Assembly (NCBI RefSeq): GCF_009720655.1 | Contig: NZ_WNKS01000016.1 | Location: 34,290 to 98,289, forward strand | DNA length: 64,000 nucleotides | Source: Rhodoblastus acidophilus | Lineage (GTDB): Bacteria > Pseudomonadota > Alphaproteobacteria > Rhizobiales > Beijerinckiaceae | Direction of reading: 5' to 3' | Shown: piece by piece, positions 54,890-63,276 of the stretch | Layout: each line of letters opens with the position of its first letter | Numbering within the stretch: position 1 is the stretch's first letter | Made by a program: the position numbers and the translations under genes | The notes under the pieces: generated by a model | The model's database searches: none | Seen by the model: only the letters and a program-made list of their open reading frames with translations | Told to the model about the DNA's origin: nothing

Positions 54890-57418
54890 TCAGGCGAGAC
54901 GCGTCGCCGGGGGGAGGGCGGGAAGCGCGCGGCGGGCGGCGGCGGCGCGCGCGGCATTCTCGCCGGCCGCGCCAAGCCCGCGCAGCCGCGCCAGGAACAC
55001 AAGTCCCGAGCCGACGTTCGAGGTCAGCCCGGCGCGCAGACTGCCGAAGCCAGCCAAAAAGCCGCCGGCCAGCGCCAGCAGGTTGGCGGCATAGATGACG
55101 CGGTAATCGGCGCGCAGCCGCGCCTCATGCGCGCGCGCCGCCTGCCGCGCCGCGGCGAGCGCCTCCAGTTCGCCGCGCAGCGCGACGATGTCAGCGCGAT
55201 CCGCGCCGAGCCGGTCGAGCCCGCCGAGCGACAGGCTGACAAAGGCGGCGTCGCGCGCCAACGCGTTTTCCGGATCAGCGCCGTCGCCGATCCAGACCGC
55301 GCGCGGGCTGAGCGACCTGATCGCATCGATTTTGGCGGCGCAATCGAGATCGCCGAACACGGCGTCGAGCCGCAGTTCGTTCGCGCGCGCTTCGGCGCGG
55401 TCCTGTGGCAGCGAGGAGACATGGACGAAGCGCGCCTCGGGGTCGGCCGCGCGCAGCTGCGCCAAAGCCGCGGCCAAGCGCGATCCGCCATCGGCGGCGA
55501 AACGGATGACGCCGACGATCTTTCCGTCGCGCGCCACCACCAGCGGTCGCTCGCTCGGGTCGCGCCTTGCCTTGGCGAGCGCCGCCACCGCCTTGCCGAG
55601 CGCCGCTGTCGCGCCAAAATTTTCGCGGGCCGCATAGGCCGGCGCGGCGACGATGACGCCCGCGCCGTCATCGTCCCAAAAGCTGACGGCGCCGGCGTGA
55701 TGGCGGCGACCATGAGCGCGCCGCGCCGCGAAAGGCTGCGCGAAAACCTCAAGCGCCTCGAGGCGGGGGTCGCGCAGGCCGGCGAGCGCGGCCGTCGCCA
55801 AAGCCGCCGCCTCCTGGCCGGCGGCGCGGGTGGGCGCGATCACCTCCGCCACGCGCGGGGTTTGCGCGGAAAAATTCAGGCTGTCGTCGAGCACGTAGAG
55901 ATCGGCGCAGAGCAGACGCTCCAGCGCCGCCGGACGACGCGCCAACACGCCCTGCGACAGCGCCTCCGAGAGGGCGGTCAGGGCCGAGAGATGCGCCGAA
56001 AGCCTGGGCCCGCTGGCGAAATCGGGGCGCAGCGCCACTTGCGCGAGGCGCGGCGTCCGCGTCAGCACAAGCAGCGCGGCTGACAGCAGCAGCGCCGGCT
56101 TGGCGTTGCGGTTGGCGACGCGTTCAGCCTCGCGGCTTGAAGGCAAATTGTTGAGCGCGCCATGCGGCAGCGCGTCGGCGAGCGCAGCGGCGGCGGTGGA
56201 GCGTCCCACGCGCGTCGCTCGAAACGTCAACGCGCCCTCGCGCACAAAAGTCCCGGCGAAGACTTTTTCTCCGGGCAGCTTGTCCACGGCGCCGCGAAAT
56301 CCGGTGAGCATGTCCTCGTCGATGAGGGCCAGACCTTCAACCACCACGCCGTCCGCGGGAATGAAATCGCCACGCCTCACATGAACGAGATGCGTTTCCC
56401 CGAGTTCGGCGACGTCGACCAAGGCGACGCCGCCCTTGGCGTCGGCGCGCCGCGCCCAGGCGAGACGCCGGCGATGTTCGGCGAACAGCTTTCGCTCGCT
56501 GCGGGCGGCCAGCGCAGTGGAGAGCGCCGGCCAGCTCTGCCGCAGCACCGCCATCACGCCCGAAGCGAAGGGCAGGCCGGTGAAGAGCAGGAAACCCAGT
56601 CCCGCGCTGTAGAGCGCCGCCAAGCCGACGCGCCCGTGCGAAAGATCCTTTACCGCTGCGATCAGGTTCGGCGCGGAATAGACGAGCACGGCGGCGACGG
56701 CGAAAGGCAGGGCGGCCGGGTTGAAGAATTGCGCATAGAAGGAAAAGGCCAGCAGCCCGCCAGCCGCGATCAGTCTTTTGGGCTTCTCCGGCGGATGGGG
56801 GCCGAACAGCACCAAATCCCAGGACGACTCCAGCAGGCGCAGCACCTGTTCCGGCGCGATCGTCTCGGGGTCGTAGGTGATCACGGCGCTGGCCGCGATC
56901 CCGGCGAGCTTCACGCGCTCCACGCCGTGGATCGACTCCAGCAGCAGGCCGAAGCGATACAGAAAATCGCGCCGCCGAAGCAAGGGATGGCCGATGCGCA
57001 GTCGTTCGCGCGACAATTTTCGCACGCGGAAGGTCGTGAGGGCGTCGCCGGCGCGGCTGACGCGCACGCTCAAACCCGGCGCGGGTCCGGCGAGATTGAG
57101 CTTCTCCGCCCGGCGGCGCTCTGGCGCGCCCTCGCGCAGCAGGCGTCCGACGCGCGGCCAGACTGCCGTGGGATCGGCGAGGGGCGACAACTCGATGCGA
57201 ACTTGCGCGCGGTCGCGCCACAAGGCCACCGCGCGCACTTCCACCGCCGAAAACACGCGATCGACCAGATCCCGCACGGCCTCATCGCTTTGGGCGAACA
57301 GGGTCTTGTCGCGCAGCACGAGGCGGTTGCCGTCAATGCGCAGGGTCGGCGTCGAAAGATCGGGGGCGCCTTGCCGCGCTTGCGGCGGCGAGGTTTTGGC
57401 GCGTTGGTGAAGGGCCAT
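54890..57418 (-). CDS. Degenerate P-type ATPase homologue lacking catalytic motifs
   Basis: 842 residues with the P1B ATPase layout: HMA-like N-terminal domains (VKLAGIAASAVITYDPE near residue 175), paired membrane segments and actuator region HVRRGDFIPADGVVVEG. Key motifs are altered: TGES is LTGFR (371-375), DKTGTLT is DDSLNFS (511-517, so the lysine is lost), the TM4 CPC region has no Cys or Pro, and GDGxND is GDGADPENAL (711-720). The frame is intact over 2.5 kb, so it is probably expressed as a non-pumping partner. It is divergent from the intact ATPase at 57769. Confidence 0.85.
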   Translation of the reverse strand: MALHQRAKTSPPQARQGAPDLSTPTLRIDGNRLVLRDKTLFAQSDEAVRDLVDRVFSAVEVRAVALWRDRAQVRIELSPLADPTAVWPRVGRLLREGAPERRRAEKLNLAGPAPGLSVRVSRAGDALTTFRVRKLSRERLRIGHPLLRRRDFLYRFGLLLESIHGVERVKLAGIAASAVITYDPETIAPEQVLRLLESSWDLVLFGPHPPEKPKRLIAAGGLLAFSFYAQFFNPAALPFAVAAVLVYSAPNLIAAVKDLSHGRVGLAALYSAGLGFLLFTGLPFASGVMAVLRQSWPALSTALAARSERKLFAEHRRRLAWARRADAKGGVALVDVAELGETHLVHVRRGDFIPADGVVVEGLALIDEDMLTGFRGAVDKLPGEKVFAGTFVREGALTFRATRVGRSTAAAALADALPHGALNNLPSSREAERVANRNAKPALLLSAALLVLTRTPRLAQVALRPDFASGPRLSAHLSALTALSEALSQGVLARRPAALERLLCADLYVLDDSLNFSAQTPRVAEVIAPTRAAGQEAAALATAALAGLRDPRLEALEVFAQPFAARRAHGRRHHAGAVSFWDDDGAGVIVAAPAYAARENFGATAALGKAVAALAKARRDPSERPLVVARDGKIVGVIRFAADGGSRLAAALAQLRAADPEARFVHVSSLPQDRAEARANELRLDAVFGDLDCAAKIDAIRSLSPRAVWIGDGADPENALARDAAFVSLSLGGLDRLGADRADIVALRGELEALAAARQAARAHEARLRADYRVIYAANLLALAGGFLAGFGSLRAGLTSNVGSGLVFLARLRGLGAAGENAARAAAARRALPALPPATRLA

Positions 57419-57526
57419 GCCAATCCTTGAAGCGAAATTCTAAACTTCTATAAACATACTTGACTAATGTACGGCTGTCATTAGCCTGTCACACGAAACG
57501 TCGCCTTTATCGAGGGCTAGCGGGAC
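57419..57526. promoter_or_regulatory. Divergent promoter between degenerate and intact ATPase units
   Basis: AT-rich, containing AAATTCTAAACTTCTATAA. The 13-bp word TTCTATAAACATA (57446-57458) recurs exactly at 62039-62051 in another divergent promoter of this region. TTCTAAA resembles half of an Irr iron-control element, which is only suggestive. Confidence 0.5.
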
Positions 57527-57772
57527 ATGACGCAAAAGCATTTTTCCGATCATGCGCGGGGAGAAAAAGCCTCTCCAGCCGCATCGGTCATTCACTCCGC
57601 CGCGGCGGGTCTTGAAGGCGTCGGCGCCGGCTTGGGCGCGTTCTACGCCGCGCTCGCCCGACTCACGCTTTCAGGCCTGGAAGACATTTCAGACCGCCGC
57701 GCGGAAAACCGCGCCGCGCATTTGAGCCGCCGCGCCAAGGCCGTGCGCGCCGCGGCCGCAAAGGAAAAGTGA
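57527..57772 (+). CDS. Small glycine-rich protein preceding the P-type ATPase
   Basis: 81 residues. A central segment with GVGAGLGAFYAALARLTL (31-48), containing overlapping GxxxG, is followed by a basic helical tail (RRAKAVRAAAAKEK). Its stop overlaps the ATPase start by ATGA, so the two are co-translated. By position it resembles small partners of P-ATPases such as PacL or FezA, but no sequence identity to these can be claimed from reading. Confidence 0.7.
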   Translation: MTQKHFSDHARGEKASPAASVIHSAAAGLEGVGAGLGAFYAALARLTLSGLEDISDRRAENRAAHLSRRAKAVRAAAAKEK

Positions 57773-60336
57773 TGACGACCCTGCAAGCCCGTCTTGACGC
57801 GCGCCGCCTTGCTCCGCTCGCGCCGAATCCGCCCCATCTTTCGGCGCGGCGCGCCGATCTTCGTGTGGCGCCGCTCGGGCCGCGCGTCGATGCGAGCGAA
57901 CCGGGCCGTCTGCGCATCACCGGCGCCGATTTCATCGAAAAGCCGAAAGGCGAAACGTCGCGCCGCTTCTTCGAGCGCGCTTTCGCCGCGCCGCATGTCG
58001 AGAGCGTGCTAGTCGACGCCGTGCGCCGCGAGGCGGTGATCCGGTTCGCGGTCAGCGCCCGCGATCCGCAGGGCCAGATCGTCGCGCTGTCGCGGCTGAT
58101 CGCCGGGGCCGCGCCGCCCAAAAGCGCGGTGGCGCTTCCCGTCACATTCGGGCGCGGCGCCGGCGCCCGCGTGCGCCTGCAACGGTTCGACGAGCATCTG
58201 TCGAGCTGGTCGGTGAAGCACGAAATCCCCGGCCGCATCCGTTTGGAGAATCCGGTGCTGCTGCGCCGCCGCGCCCTGCGCCAGGCGCTCGAATCCGAAC
58301 TGATGAACGCGTTCGGCATCGATAAATATACGGTGCAGGAACTCACCGGCACGGTGCTGGTGCATTACAATCCCAAGCAGATTCAAAAGCGCCAGATCGT
58401 TGATCTGCTCGACGCCGCTCTGGAGAAGACCGAGGATTTCGCGGTTTCCCCCATCGATTGGGACCTGCCCGTGAATGTCGGCTCGGTCGCGCTCGCCGTG
58501 GCCGCCCGCTTCGCGCCGGCGCTGACCCCGCTCAGCGCGGCGCTGTTCCTCTATTCGGTGATTCCCAGTTTCAAGGGCGCCTATGATGTCGTGGTCAAGG
58601 AGAAGCGGCTTGGCGTCGATCTGCTCGACGCCATCGTGGTCGCCGCCTGTCTCGCCACCGGCCAGATTCTCGCGGGCACGGTCTTGGGTCTTACCCTCAG
58701 CGTTGCGCGAAAACTGGTGGAGCGCACCGAAAGCGATTCCAAGCGCATGCTCCTAAATGTGTTTGGCAAGCAGCCGCGTTTCGTCTGGCTCGACGTCGAC
58801 GGCGTGGCGGTGGAGACTCCGCTCGAGAAGATCAAGACCGGCGACATCATCTTCGTCCACACCGGCGAATCCGCGCCCGTCGACGGCGAGGTTGTCGACG
58901 GCATGGCGATGATCGACCAGCACGCGCTCACCGGCGAATCCGCGCCGGTGGAGAAGATCAAGGGCGACAAGGTTTTTGCGGCGACCACGGTGATCGCGGG
59001 AAAGGTGCGCGTCGCCGTCACCAGCGCCGGAACCGAAACCACCGCCGCCAAGCTGGCGCAAATCCTGTCCGAAACTTCGGGCCACACGCTGCAAGCCCAA
59101 TCCAACGGTCAAAACCTCGCCGACAAGGCGGTGGCCCCGACGCTGGCGCTGGGCGCCTTATCGCTCGCCGTGCGCGGCGCCAACAGCGCCGTCGCCGTGG
59201 TGAACTGCGACCTTGGCACCGGCATACGCATGGCCGCGCCCATCGCCATGCTGTCGTCGCTGACGCTTGCCGCGCAGCAGGGCGTTCTGGTGAAGTCGGG
59301 ACGCGCGCTCGAAGCCATGGCGGACGTCGACACGTTCCTGTTCGACAAGACCGGCACGCTCACCCGCGAGCGCCCGGAGGTCGGCCGCATCCTCACCTTT
59401 GGCGATCACGACGGCGACCGCATCTTGAGTTGGGCGGCGGCGGCGGAAAACAAGTTCAGCCACCCCATCGCCAAGGCGATTATCGACCGATTCGAGGGTT
59501 TGGGCGTCTCCATGCCCCAGACCGACGAAAGTAAATATGCCGTCGGATATGGCGTGACCGTCGGCGTCGACGGCCATGTGGTGCGCGTCGGCAGCGCGCG
59601 CTTCATGGCGCATGAGGGCATAAAGCTGCCGTCCGAACTGGAGCGCGAGAGCGAGCGCGTCCATGATGAGGGACATTCGCTGATCCTCGTTGGCGTCGAC
59701 GATGCGCTCGGCGGCGCGTTGGAGCTCAAGGCCGCCGAGCGCAGCGAGGCGCAGGAGGTGATCGACGGCTTGCGCCGGCGCGGCGCCAAACACCTTGCGA
59801 TCATTTCCGGCGACCACCAGCGCCCCACGAAAAACCTCGCCAAGAAGCTCGGCATGGACCGCTATTTCGCGGAGGTGCTGCCGCAGGATAAGGCGCGTTA
59901 CGTCGAGACCTTGCAGAAGGAAGGCCGCCGCGTCTGTTTCATCGGCGACGGCGTCAACGATTCCATCGCGCTGAAGCAGGCGGACGTGTCGATCTCCCTG
60001 CGCGGCGCCTCCAGCATCGCGACGGACACCGCGCAAATCGTGTTCATGGAGGATTCCCTCGAAAAGCTGCTGGCGATCCATGACGTCGCGACCGAGCTGC
60101 AAGGCAACATCAAGCGCAGTTGGCGCATGATCGTCGGCGCCAACGCCATCTGCATCGCCGGCGCGCTGTTCGGCAATTTCGGCGTCATGCATTCCATGGT
60201 GTTCAACCAGATCGGCGGTCTGGCGGCGGTCGCCAACGGGCTGCTGCCGCTGCGCAGGGCGTCAAAACTTCAGGCGGAAAAGGAGCGGCTCGCGCAATTC
60301 CTGGCGGCCCACAGCGACACGCATCTGGGGGGATGA
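57769..60336 (+). CDS. P1B-type metal ATPase without CPC motif
   Basis: 855 residues with intact catalysis: TGES (387-390), DKTGTLT (525-531), HP locus (FSHPIAKAI), GDGVND (725-730). The TM4 site reads NCDLGTGIRMAAP (478-490) in place of CPC, and the usual hinge TGD is SGDHQRPT. Two HMA-like domains are at the N-terminus (HEIPGRIRLENPVLLRRRAL near 150). This pattern fits the CtpC/P1B-6-like group linked to Mn, Zn or Fe. The metal is undetermined. It is co-translated with the small protein before it and the J-domain protein after it. Confidence 0.92.
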   Translation: MMTTLQARLDARRLAPLAPNPPHLSARRADLRVAPLGPRVDASEPGRLRITGADFIEKPKGETSRRFFERAFAAPHVESVLVDAVRREAVIRFAVSARDPQGQIVALSRLIAGAAPPKSAVALPVTFGRGAGARVRLQRFDEHLSSWSVKHEIPGRIRLENPVLLRRRALRQALESELMNAFGIDKYTVQELTGTVLVHYNPKQIQKRQIVDLLDAALEKTEDFAVSPIDWDLPVNVGSVALAVAARFAPALTPLSAALFLYSVIPSFKGAYDVVVKEKRLGVDLLDAIVVAACLATGQILAGTVLGLTLSVARKLVERTESDSKRMLLNVFGKQPRFVWLDVDGVAVETPLEKIKTGDIIFVHTGESAPVDGEVVDGMAMIDQHALTGESAPVEKIKGDKVFAATTVIAGKVRVAVTSAGTETTAAKLAQILSETSGHTLQAQSNGQNLADKAVAPTLALGALSLAVRGANSAVAVVNCDLGTGIRMAAPIAMLSSLTLAAQQGVLVKSGRALEAMADVDTFLFDKTGTLTRERPEVGRILTFGDHDGDRILSWAAAAENKFSHPIAKAIIDRFEGLGVSMPQTDESKYAVGYGVTVGVDGHVVRVGSARFMAHEGIKLPSELERESERVHDEGHSLILVGVDDALGGALELKAAERSEAQEVIDGLRRRGAKHLAIISGDHQRPTKNLAKKLGMDRYFAEVLPQDKARYVETLQKEGRRVCFIGDGVNDSIALKQADVSISLRGASSIATDTAQIVFMEDSLEKLLAIHDVATELQGNIKRSWRMIVGANAICIAGALFGNFGVMHSMVFNQIGGLAAVANGLLPLRRASKLQAEKERLAQFLAAHSDTHLGG

Positions 60337-60695
60337 CTTTGGAGCGCTGCGGACGCGCGCGGTTCAAGCAGGACGCCGCCTGGTTCGGCCTGTCTCTGGA
60401 CGAGGCGAAGTCGACGATCGTGCTGCGCCGCCGGCGGGACGAACTGATCAGCCAGCACCACCCCGACCGGGGCGGCGATGTCGAGAAGGCCGCGCGGATT
60501 AATGCGATCTATGCGCGTATGGCGCGCTATCTCAACGCGCGAAAGGCGCGCCGCCGCCCGGCCGTCCCAGGAGATCGCGGCGTTCTCGGCGAGACGCTCA
60601 AAGCCAGTCTTCACGCCGGCGCGGCCCAACTCTCGGCGCTGGCGGTCGCGGCGGCGGCGGGTTTTGCATTGTTGCAAAAATTTCGGAAAAGATAG
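60333..60695 (+). CDS. J-domain protein with C-terminal membrane segment
   Basis: 120 residues. A J-domain (AWFGLSLDEAKSTIVLRRRR, ISQHHPDRGGDVEKAARINA) has the HPD triad at 43-45. A C-terminal hydrophobic helix (LSALAVAAAAGFALLQK) should anchor it in the membrane. The ATG overlaps the ATPase stop. It would recruit DnaK to the ATPase complex or to small membrane proteins; this is inference. Confidence 0.85.
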   Translation: MTLERCGRARFKQDAAWFGLSLDEAKSTIVLRRRRDELISQHHPDRGGDVEKAARINAIYARMARYLNARKARRRPAVPGDRGVLGETLKASLHAGAAQLSALAVAAAAGFALLQKFRKR

Positions 60696-60724
60696 TCTGG
60701 AAGCCCTCAAGCTCCACGGCTGTT

Positions 60725-61069
60725 TCAGCGCTGCGGATCAGCCGGCGCCGCAGCCAGGAATCCCGCCGCGACCAGTGCGCTCTCGAATCGCGCGGCGAAT
60801 TCGGCCTTGCGCGCATTGGTCATCAGCAACCGCGCCCAGGCCGGCGCCGCGCCGTAAAGCTCGACGCGATCGTCAAAGAACACGACTTCGACCGTGATCG
60901 GATCGACGAAAACGCGCAAGAATTTCTCTTCGCCGCGCTTAAGCCACTTGTAGGTGACTTTCTTTTCGAACTCGACGCCGGCGCGGTCCATCTCCGCTTC
61001 GAGCACCTTGCGCTTCAAATTGTCCAGCGGCGCGTCGATCACATAGACGGAGAATTTTTCCAGATCCAT
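60725..61069 (-). CDS. Hypothetical protein coupled to the ExoD-like gene
   Basis: 114 residues (MDLEKFSVYVIDAPLDNLKR, FLRVFVDPITVEVVFFDDRV). Soluble alpha/beta composition, no signal, no recognised family. The ATG overlaps the preceding stop as TAATG, so it is expressed with the ExoD-like gene. The frame is open far upstream in another gene's region, but this start is clear. Confidence 0.7.
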   Translation of the reverse strand: MDLEKFSVYVIDAPLDNLKRKVLEAEMDRAGVEFEKKVTYKWLKRGEEKFLRVFVDPITVEVVFFDDRVELYGAAPAWARLLMTNARKAEFAARFESALVAAGFLAAAPADPQR

Positions 61070-62007
61070 TATCTCATTCCATTCGCAAGCAGGCTGCGCG
61101 CCGCGGCCATGCGAGCGCGCCGGGCGCGCAGCCGCAAGGCCGGCTGCGCGGCGCCGGAGGCGAACCGTTCCCGCGCTGGCGCGGTATCCGGCGACATCAG
61201 CAACAACAACACCTCTGTCCATTTCATCTGGGCGAGGGCGCCGAGCCCCTCGCAGCACCGGTCGAGCAGGGCATGAAGCGCTTTCAGCTTCAGCCGGCGC
61301 GCACAGCGGATCAGCCAGTCCTTGATCCTCATCCACAGCTTGCGGCCGGTCGAGACGCTCAGGGCCGCGACTGCGAGCGAAGCCAGGCCGGCGACGGCCC
61401 CGATCATCACGGTGAGACCGTCGCGCTCGGCCTGTCCGAGCGCGACCAGAAAGGCCGAGGCCGCATGCTGCGCGCCGCCGCCGATAATGGGCGCCATGGC
61501 GGCGAGGCCAAGCAGGAATACGGTGAGGCCAAGCGCTACGCTCATGGCGGGATGAAACACCCAGGACCAGCGTTCGCGAATGAGCCCGTCGGCCTTGTCG
61601 AGCAGGGTGGCGACGCCATGGATCAACAGCGCCAGAGAATTGCGCGGGATTCGCCGACGCAGCAGCGAACGCGGCAGCACGACGGCGCGCTGACCCGTGG
61701 CGAGCCCGGCGCCGACCGCGCTCGTGACATGCGCGGCCATCAATCTGATATCGGGCGCCTCGAACAGGCCGGCGGCGCTGAACAGGGCCAGGGACGCGCC
61801 ATCGTCGTCCAGGGCCTTGACGATCCGGTCGACGGTGAAGTGGCGTGCGTTCGGATGCGCGCTCAATACGCGGCGCAGCCGAGCCGACAGGCGCACGCGC
61901 GGCTGACACGCGCCTGCGCCTTGCAGGATCGCGGCGCTCGGCGCCGCGATTTTCTTGGAGCGAACGAAGCGCGCGTCGCTCTGGTCGAGGTGCAAGGGCG
62001 CAGTCAT
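61069..62007 (-). CDS. ExoD-like (exopolysaccharide synthesis) membrane protein
   Basis: 312 residues. From about 55 to 220 it fits the ExoD family (HFTVDRIVKALDDDGASLAL, RSLLRRRIPRNSLALLIHG, ALGQAERDGLTVMIGAVAGL). There are about three membrane segments, extended N- and C-termini, and a basic C-terminus. ExoD affects exopolysaccharide and alkaline growth in Sinorhizobium by an unknown mechanism. Here it is near P-type ATPase genes, not polysaccharide genes. It is divergent from paralogue 2. Confidence 0.75.
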   Translation of the reverse strand: MTAPLHLDQSDARFVRSKKIAAPSAAILQGAGACQPRVRLSARLRRVLSAHPNARHFTVDRIVKALDDDGASLALFSAAGLFEAPDIRLMAAHVTSAVGAGLATGQRAVVLPRSLLRRRIPRNSLALLIHGVATLLDKADGLIRERWSWVFHPAMSVALGLTVFLLGLAAMAPIIGGGAQHAASAFLVALGQAERDGLTVMIGAVAGLASLAVAALSVSTGRKLWMRIKDWLIRCARRLKLKALHALLDRCCEGLGALAQMKWTEVLLLLMSPDTAPARERFASGAAQPALRLRARRARMAAARSLLANGMR

Positions 62008-62177
62008 TGAATTGACACAACCTATTATAGTAGATAATTTCTATAAACATAGGATCATACGTTTGCGAATTGATGTCAATCGTCCGATCCATGACAACCG
62101 GCTGAATAGCCGAATTGCGGTCTTCACGAACGGCGCGGTCGTTCGCTGTGGCCTGCGGAAACAGGAGGTTGACGGTA
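62008..62177. promoter_or_regulatory. Divergent promoter with motif shared with 57446
   Basis: AT-rich between 62020 and 62060: CCTATTATAGTAGATAA, then TTCTATAAACATA (62039-62051), identical to the word at 57446-57458. The flanking CCTAT and ATAGG form a wide dyad. It serves the ExoD-like gene and paralogue 2. Confidence 0.5.
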
Positions 62178-62585
62178 ATGACAACGCAATCCGCATCGGC
62201 GAAGGTCGACCCGCTGGCTGGTCTCGGCGACGCCATCGAATCAGCAGCCGGCGCGCTCGGGGACGCGGGCGCGGACGCTCGGCAGGCGGCCAAGGTTGCC
62301 GCGCGCAAGGTGAAGACCGCCGCGCATACGGGCGCCTATCGCGCCGCCTATGGCGCGTCCTTCGGCGTGGTGTTCGGCGCGGTGTTCCTTGTTGAACTGC
62401 TTCCCGAGAACAATGTGTTTCGGCGCGGTCTTGAGGATGGGGCGGAGGCGGGCTTTGACGCGGCCATCGCCAAATCGGCCGCCCGCCGCGCCGGGAAGCG
62501 CGGAACGGGCGCGGGCGAGGAGGACCTCGACTTCGAGGAAGACGCTCCCGAGCCCGCCGGGCGCAAGGACGACGCCAAAGCGTGA
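62178..62585 (+). CDS. Small GxxxG membrane protein, paralogue 2 (unknown family)
   Basis: 135 residues: an amphipathic Ala-rich start, a hydrophobic segment with tandem GxxxG (YGASFGVVFGAVFLVELLP, 58-76) and an acidic tail. Residues 48-99 match the gene at 53162 almost position for position (ENNVFRRGLEDGAEAGFDAA). AGGAGGT is placed ideally before the ATG at 62178. The family is unknown to me. The two copies bracket the ATPase region. Confidence 0.82.
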   Translation: MTTQSASAKVDPLAGLGDAIESAAGALGDAGADARQAAKVAARKVKTAAHTGAYRAAYGASFGVVFGAVFLVELLPENNVFRRGLEDGAEAGFDAAIAKSAARRAGKRGTGAGEEDLDFEEDAPEPAGRKDDAKA

Positions 62586-62625
62586 GCGCCGCGAGGCAAA
62601 GGAAATCGCCAGGGGTGCGCGACGG

Positions 62626-62793
62626 CTAATTCGGGCGTTGCGCGCCTGTTTCGGCAACGGGCGCGCGCGCGACGGTGTCGCAGGCCCAGATCAACGCCGC
62701 CAGCGCCGCGAGCGACAGAACGATCACCGCGGCTCGGCGCGCCGGCGAAAGGTTGGAAAACGGGGGCGGCGGATCAAGAATCTCGAAGGCCAT
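62626..62793 (-). CDS. Small single-pass membrane protein after the YeeE pair
   Basis: 55 residues (MAFEILDPPPPFSNLS, then the helix AAVIVLSLAALAALIWACDT). The ATG at 62793 has GAGGA five bases upstream and follows the YeeE gene by eight bases. No family is recognised; it is probably a partner or an accessory of the transporter. Confidence 0.6.
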   Translation of the reverse strand: MAFEILDPPPPFSNLSPARRAAVIVLSLAALAALIWACDTVARAPVAETGAQRPN

Positions 62794-62801
62794 GGGGGTC
62801 C

Positions 62802-63272
62802 TCAACTGTCTTCCGCCAGCCGGGCCGGCGTTGCGGGAATTTCCGAAATTTTTACGCGCGGGACTTGGGCGGGTTCGAAATGCGCGAGCAGGACATTGGC
62901 GGCGCGCATGCCCGAGGCCATGGCCAGCACGAACACCGCCGCCCGCACGTCGAGAAAACCCAAATTCGCAAGTGCGGGGCCGGGGCAGAAGCCAACAAGC
63001 CCCCAACCGATTCCGAAAATCGCCGCCCCGGCGTAAAGGCGCCCGTCAATCTGTTTCAACAGCGCGGGCGCCGGCGCAAAGGGCGCCCGCCCGGCGAAGC
63101 GAAAGGCGATGAAGGCCGCAGCCGACGCGGCGCCCATCACCAGCGCCAGCGAGGGATCCCATGGGCCGGCGAGGTCAAGAAACGCTTGCACTTTCCGCGG
63201 ATCGGTCATGCCGGCGAGGCAGAGGCCGAGACCGAACAGCAGACCGGACAGGAAAGGGCTGAACACTTTCAT
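62802..63272 (-). CDS. YeeE/YedE family transporter half (DUF6691)
   Basis: 156 residues, about four membrane helices. It has GLLFGLGLCLAGMTDPRKVQ and the conserved Cys in GWGLVGFCPGPALANLG. YeeE/YedE proteins carry thiosulfate or selenium compounds. It is the second half of a split pair and follows the first half by four bases. Confidence 0.92.
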   Translation of the reverse strand: MKVFSPFLSGLLFGLGLCLAGMTDPRKVQAFLDLAGPWDPSLALVMGAASAAAFIAFRFAGRAPFAPAPALLKQIDGRLYAGAAIFGIGWGLVGFCPGPALANLGFLDVRAAVFVLAMASGMRAANVLLAHFEPAQVPRVKISEIPATPARLAEDS

Positions 63273-63276
63273 CGCC

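Noticed and set aside
60725..62308. Single 527-codon minus-strand protein
   Set aside because: Only the last 114 codons are protein-like. The upstream part is out of frame with the ExoD-like gene and Arg-rich. The TAATG junction shows the true start at 61069.
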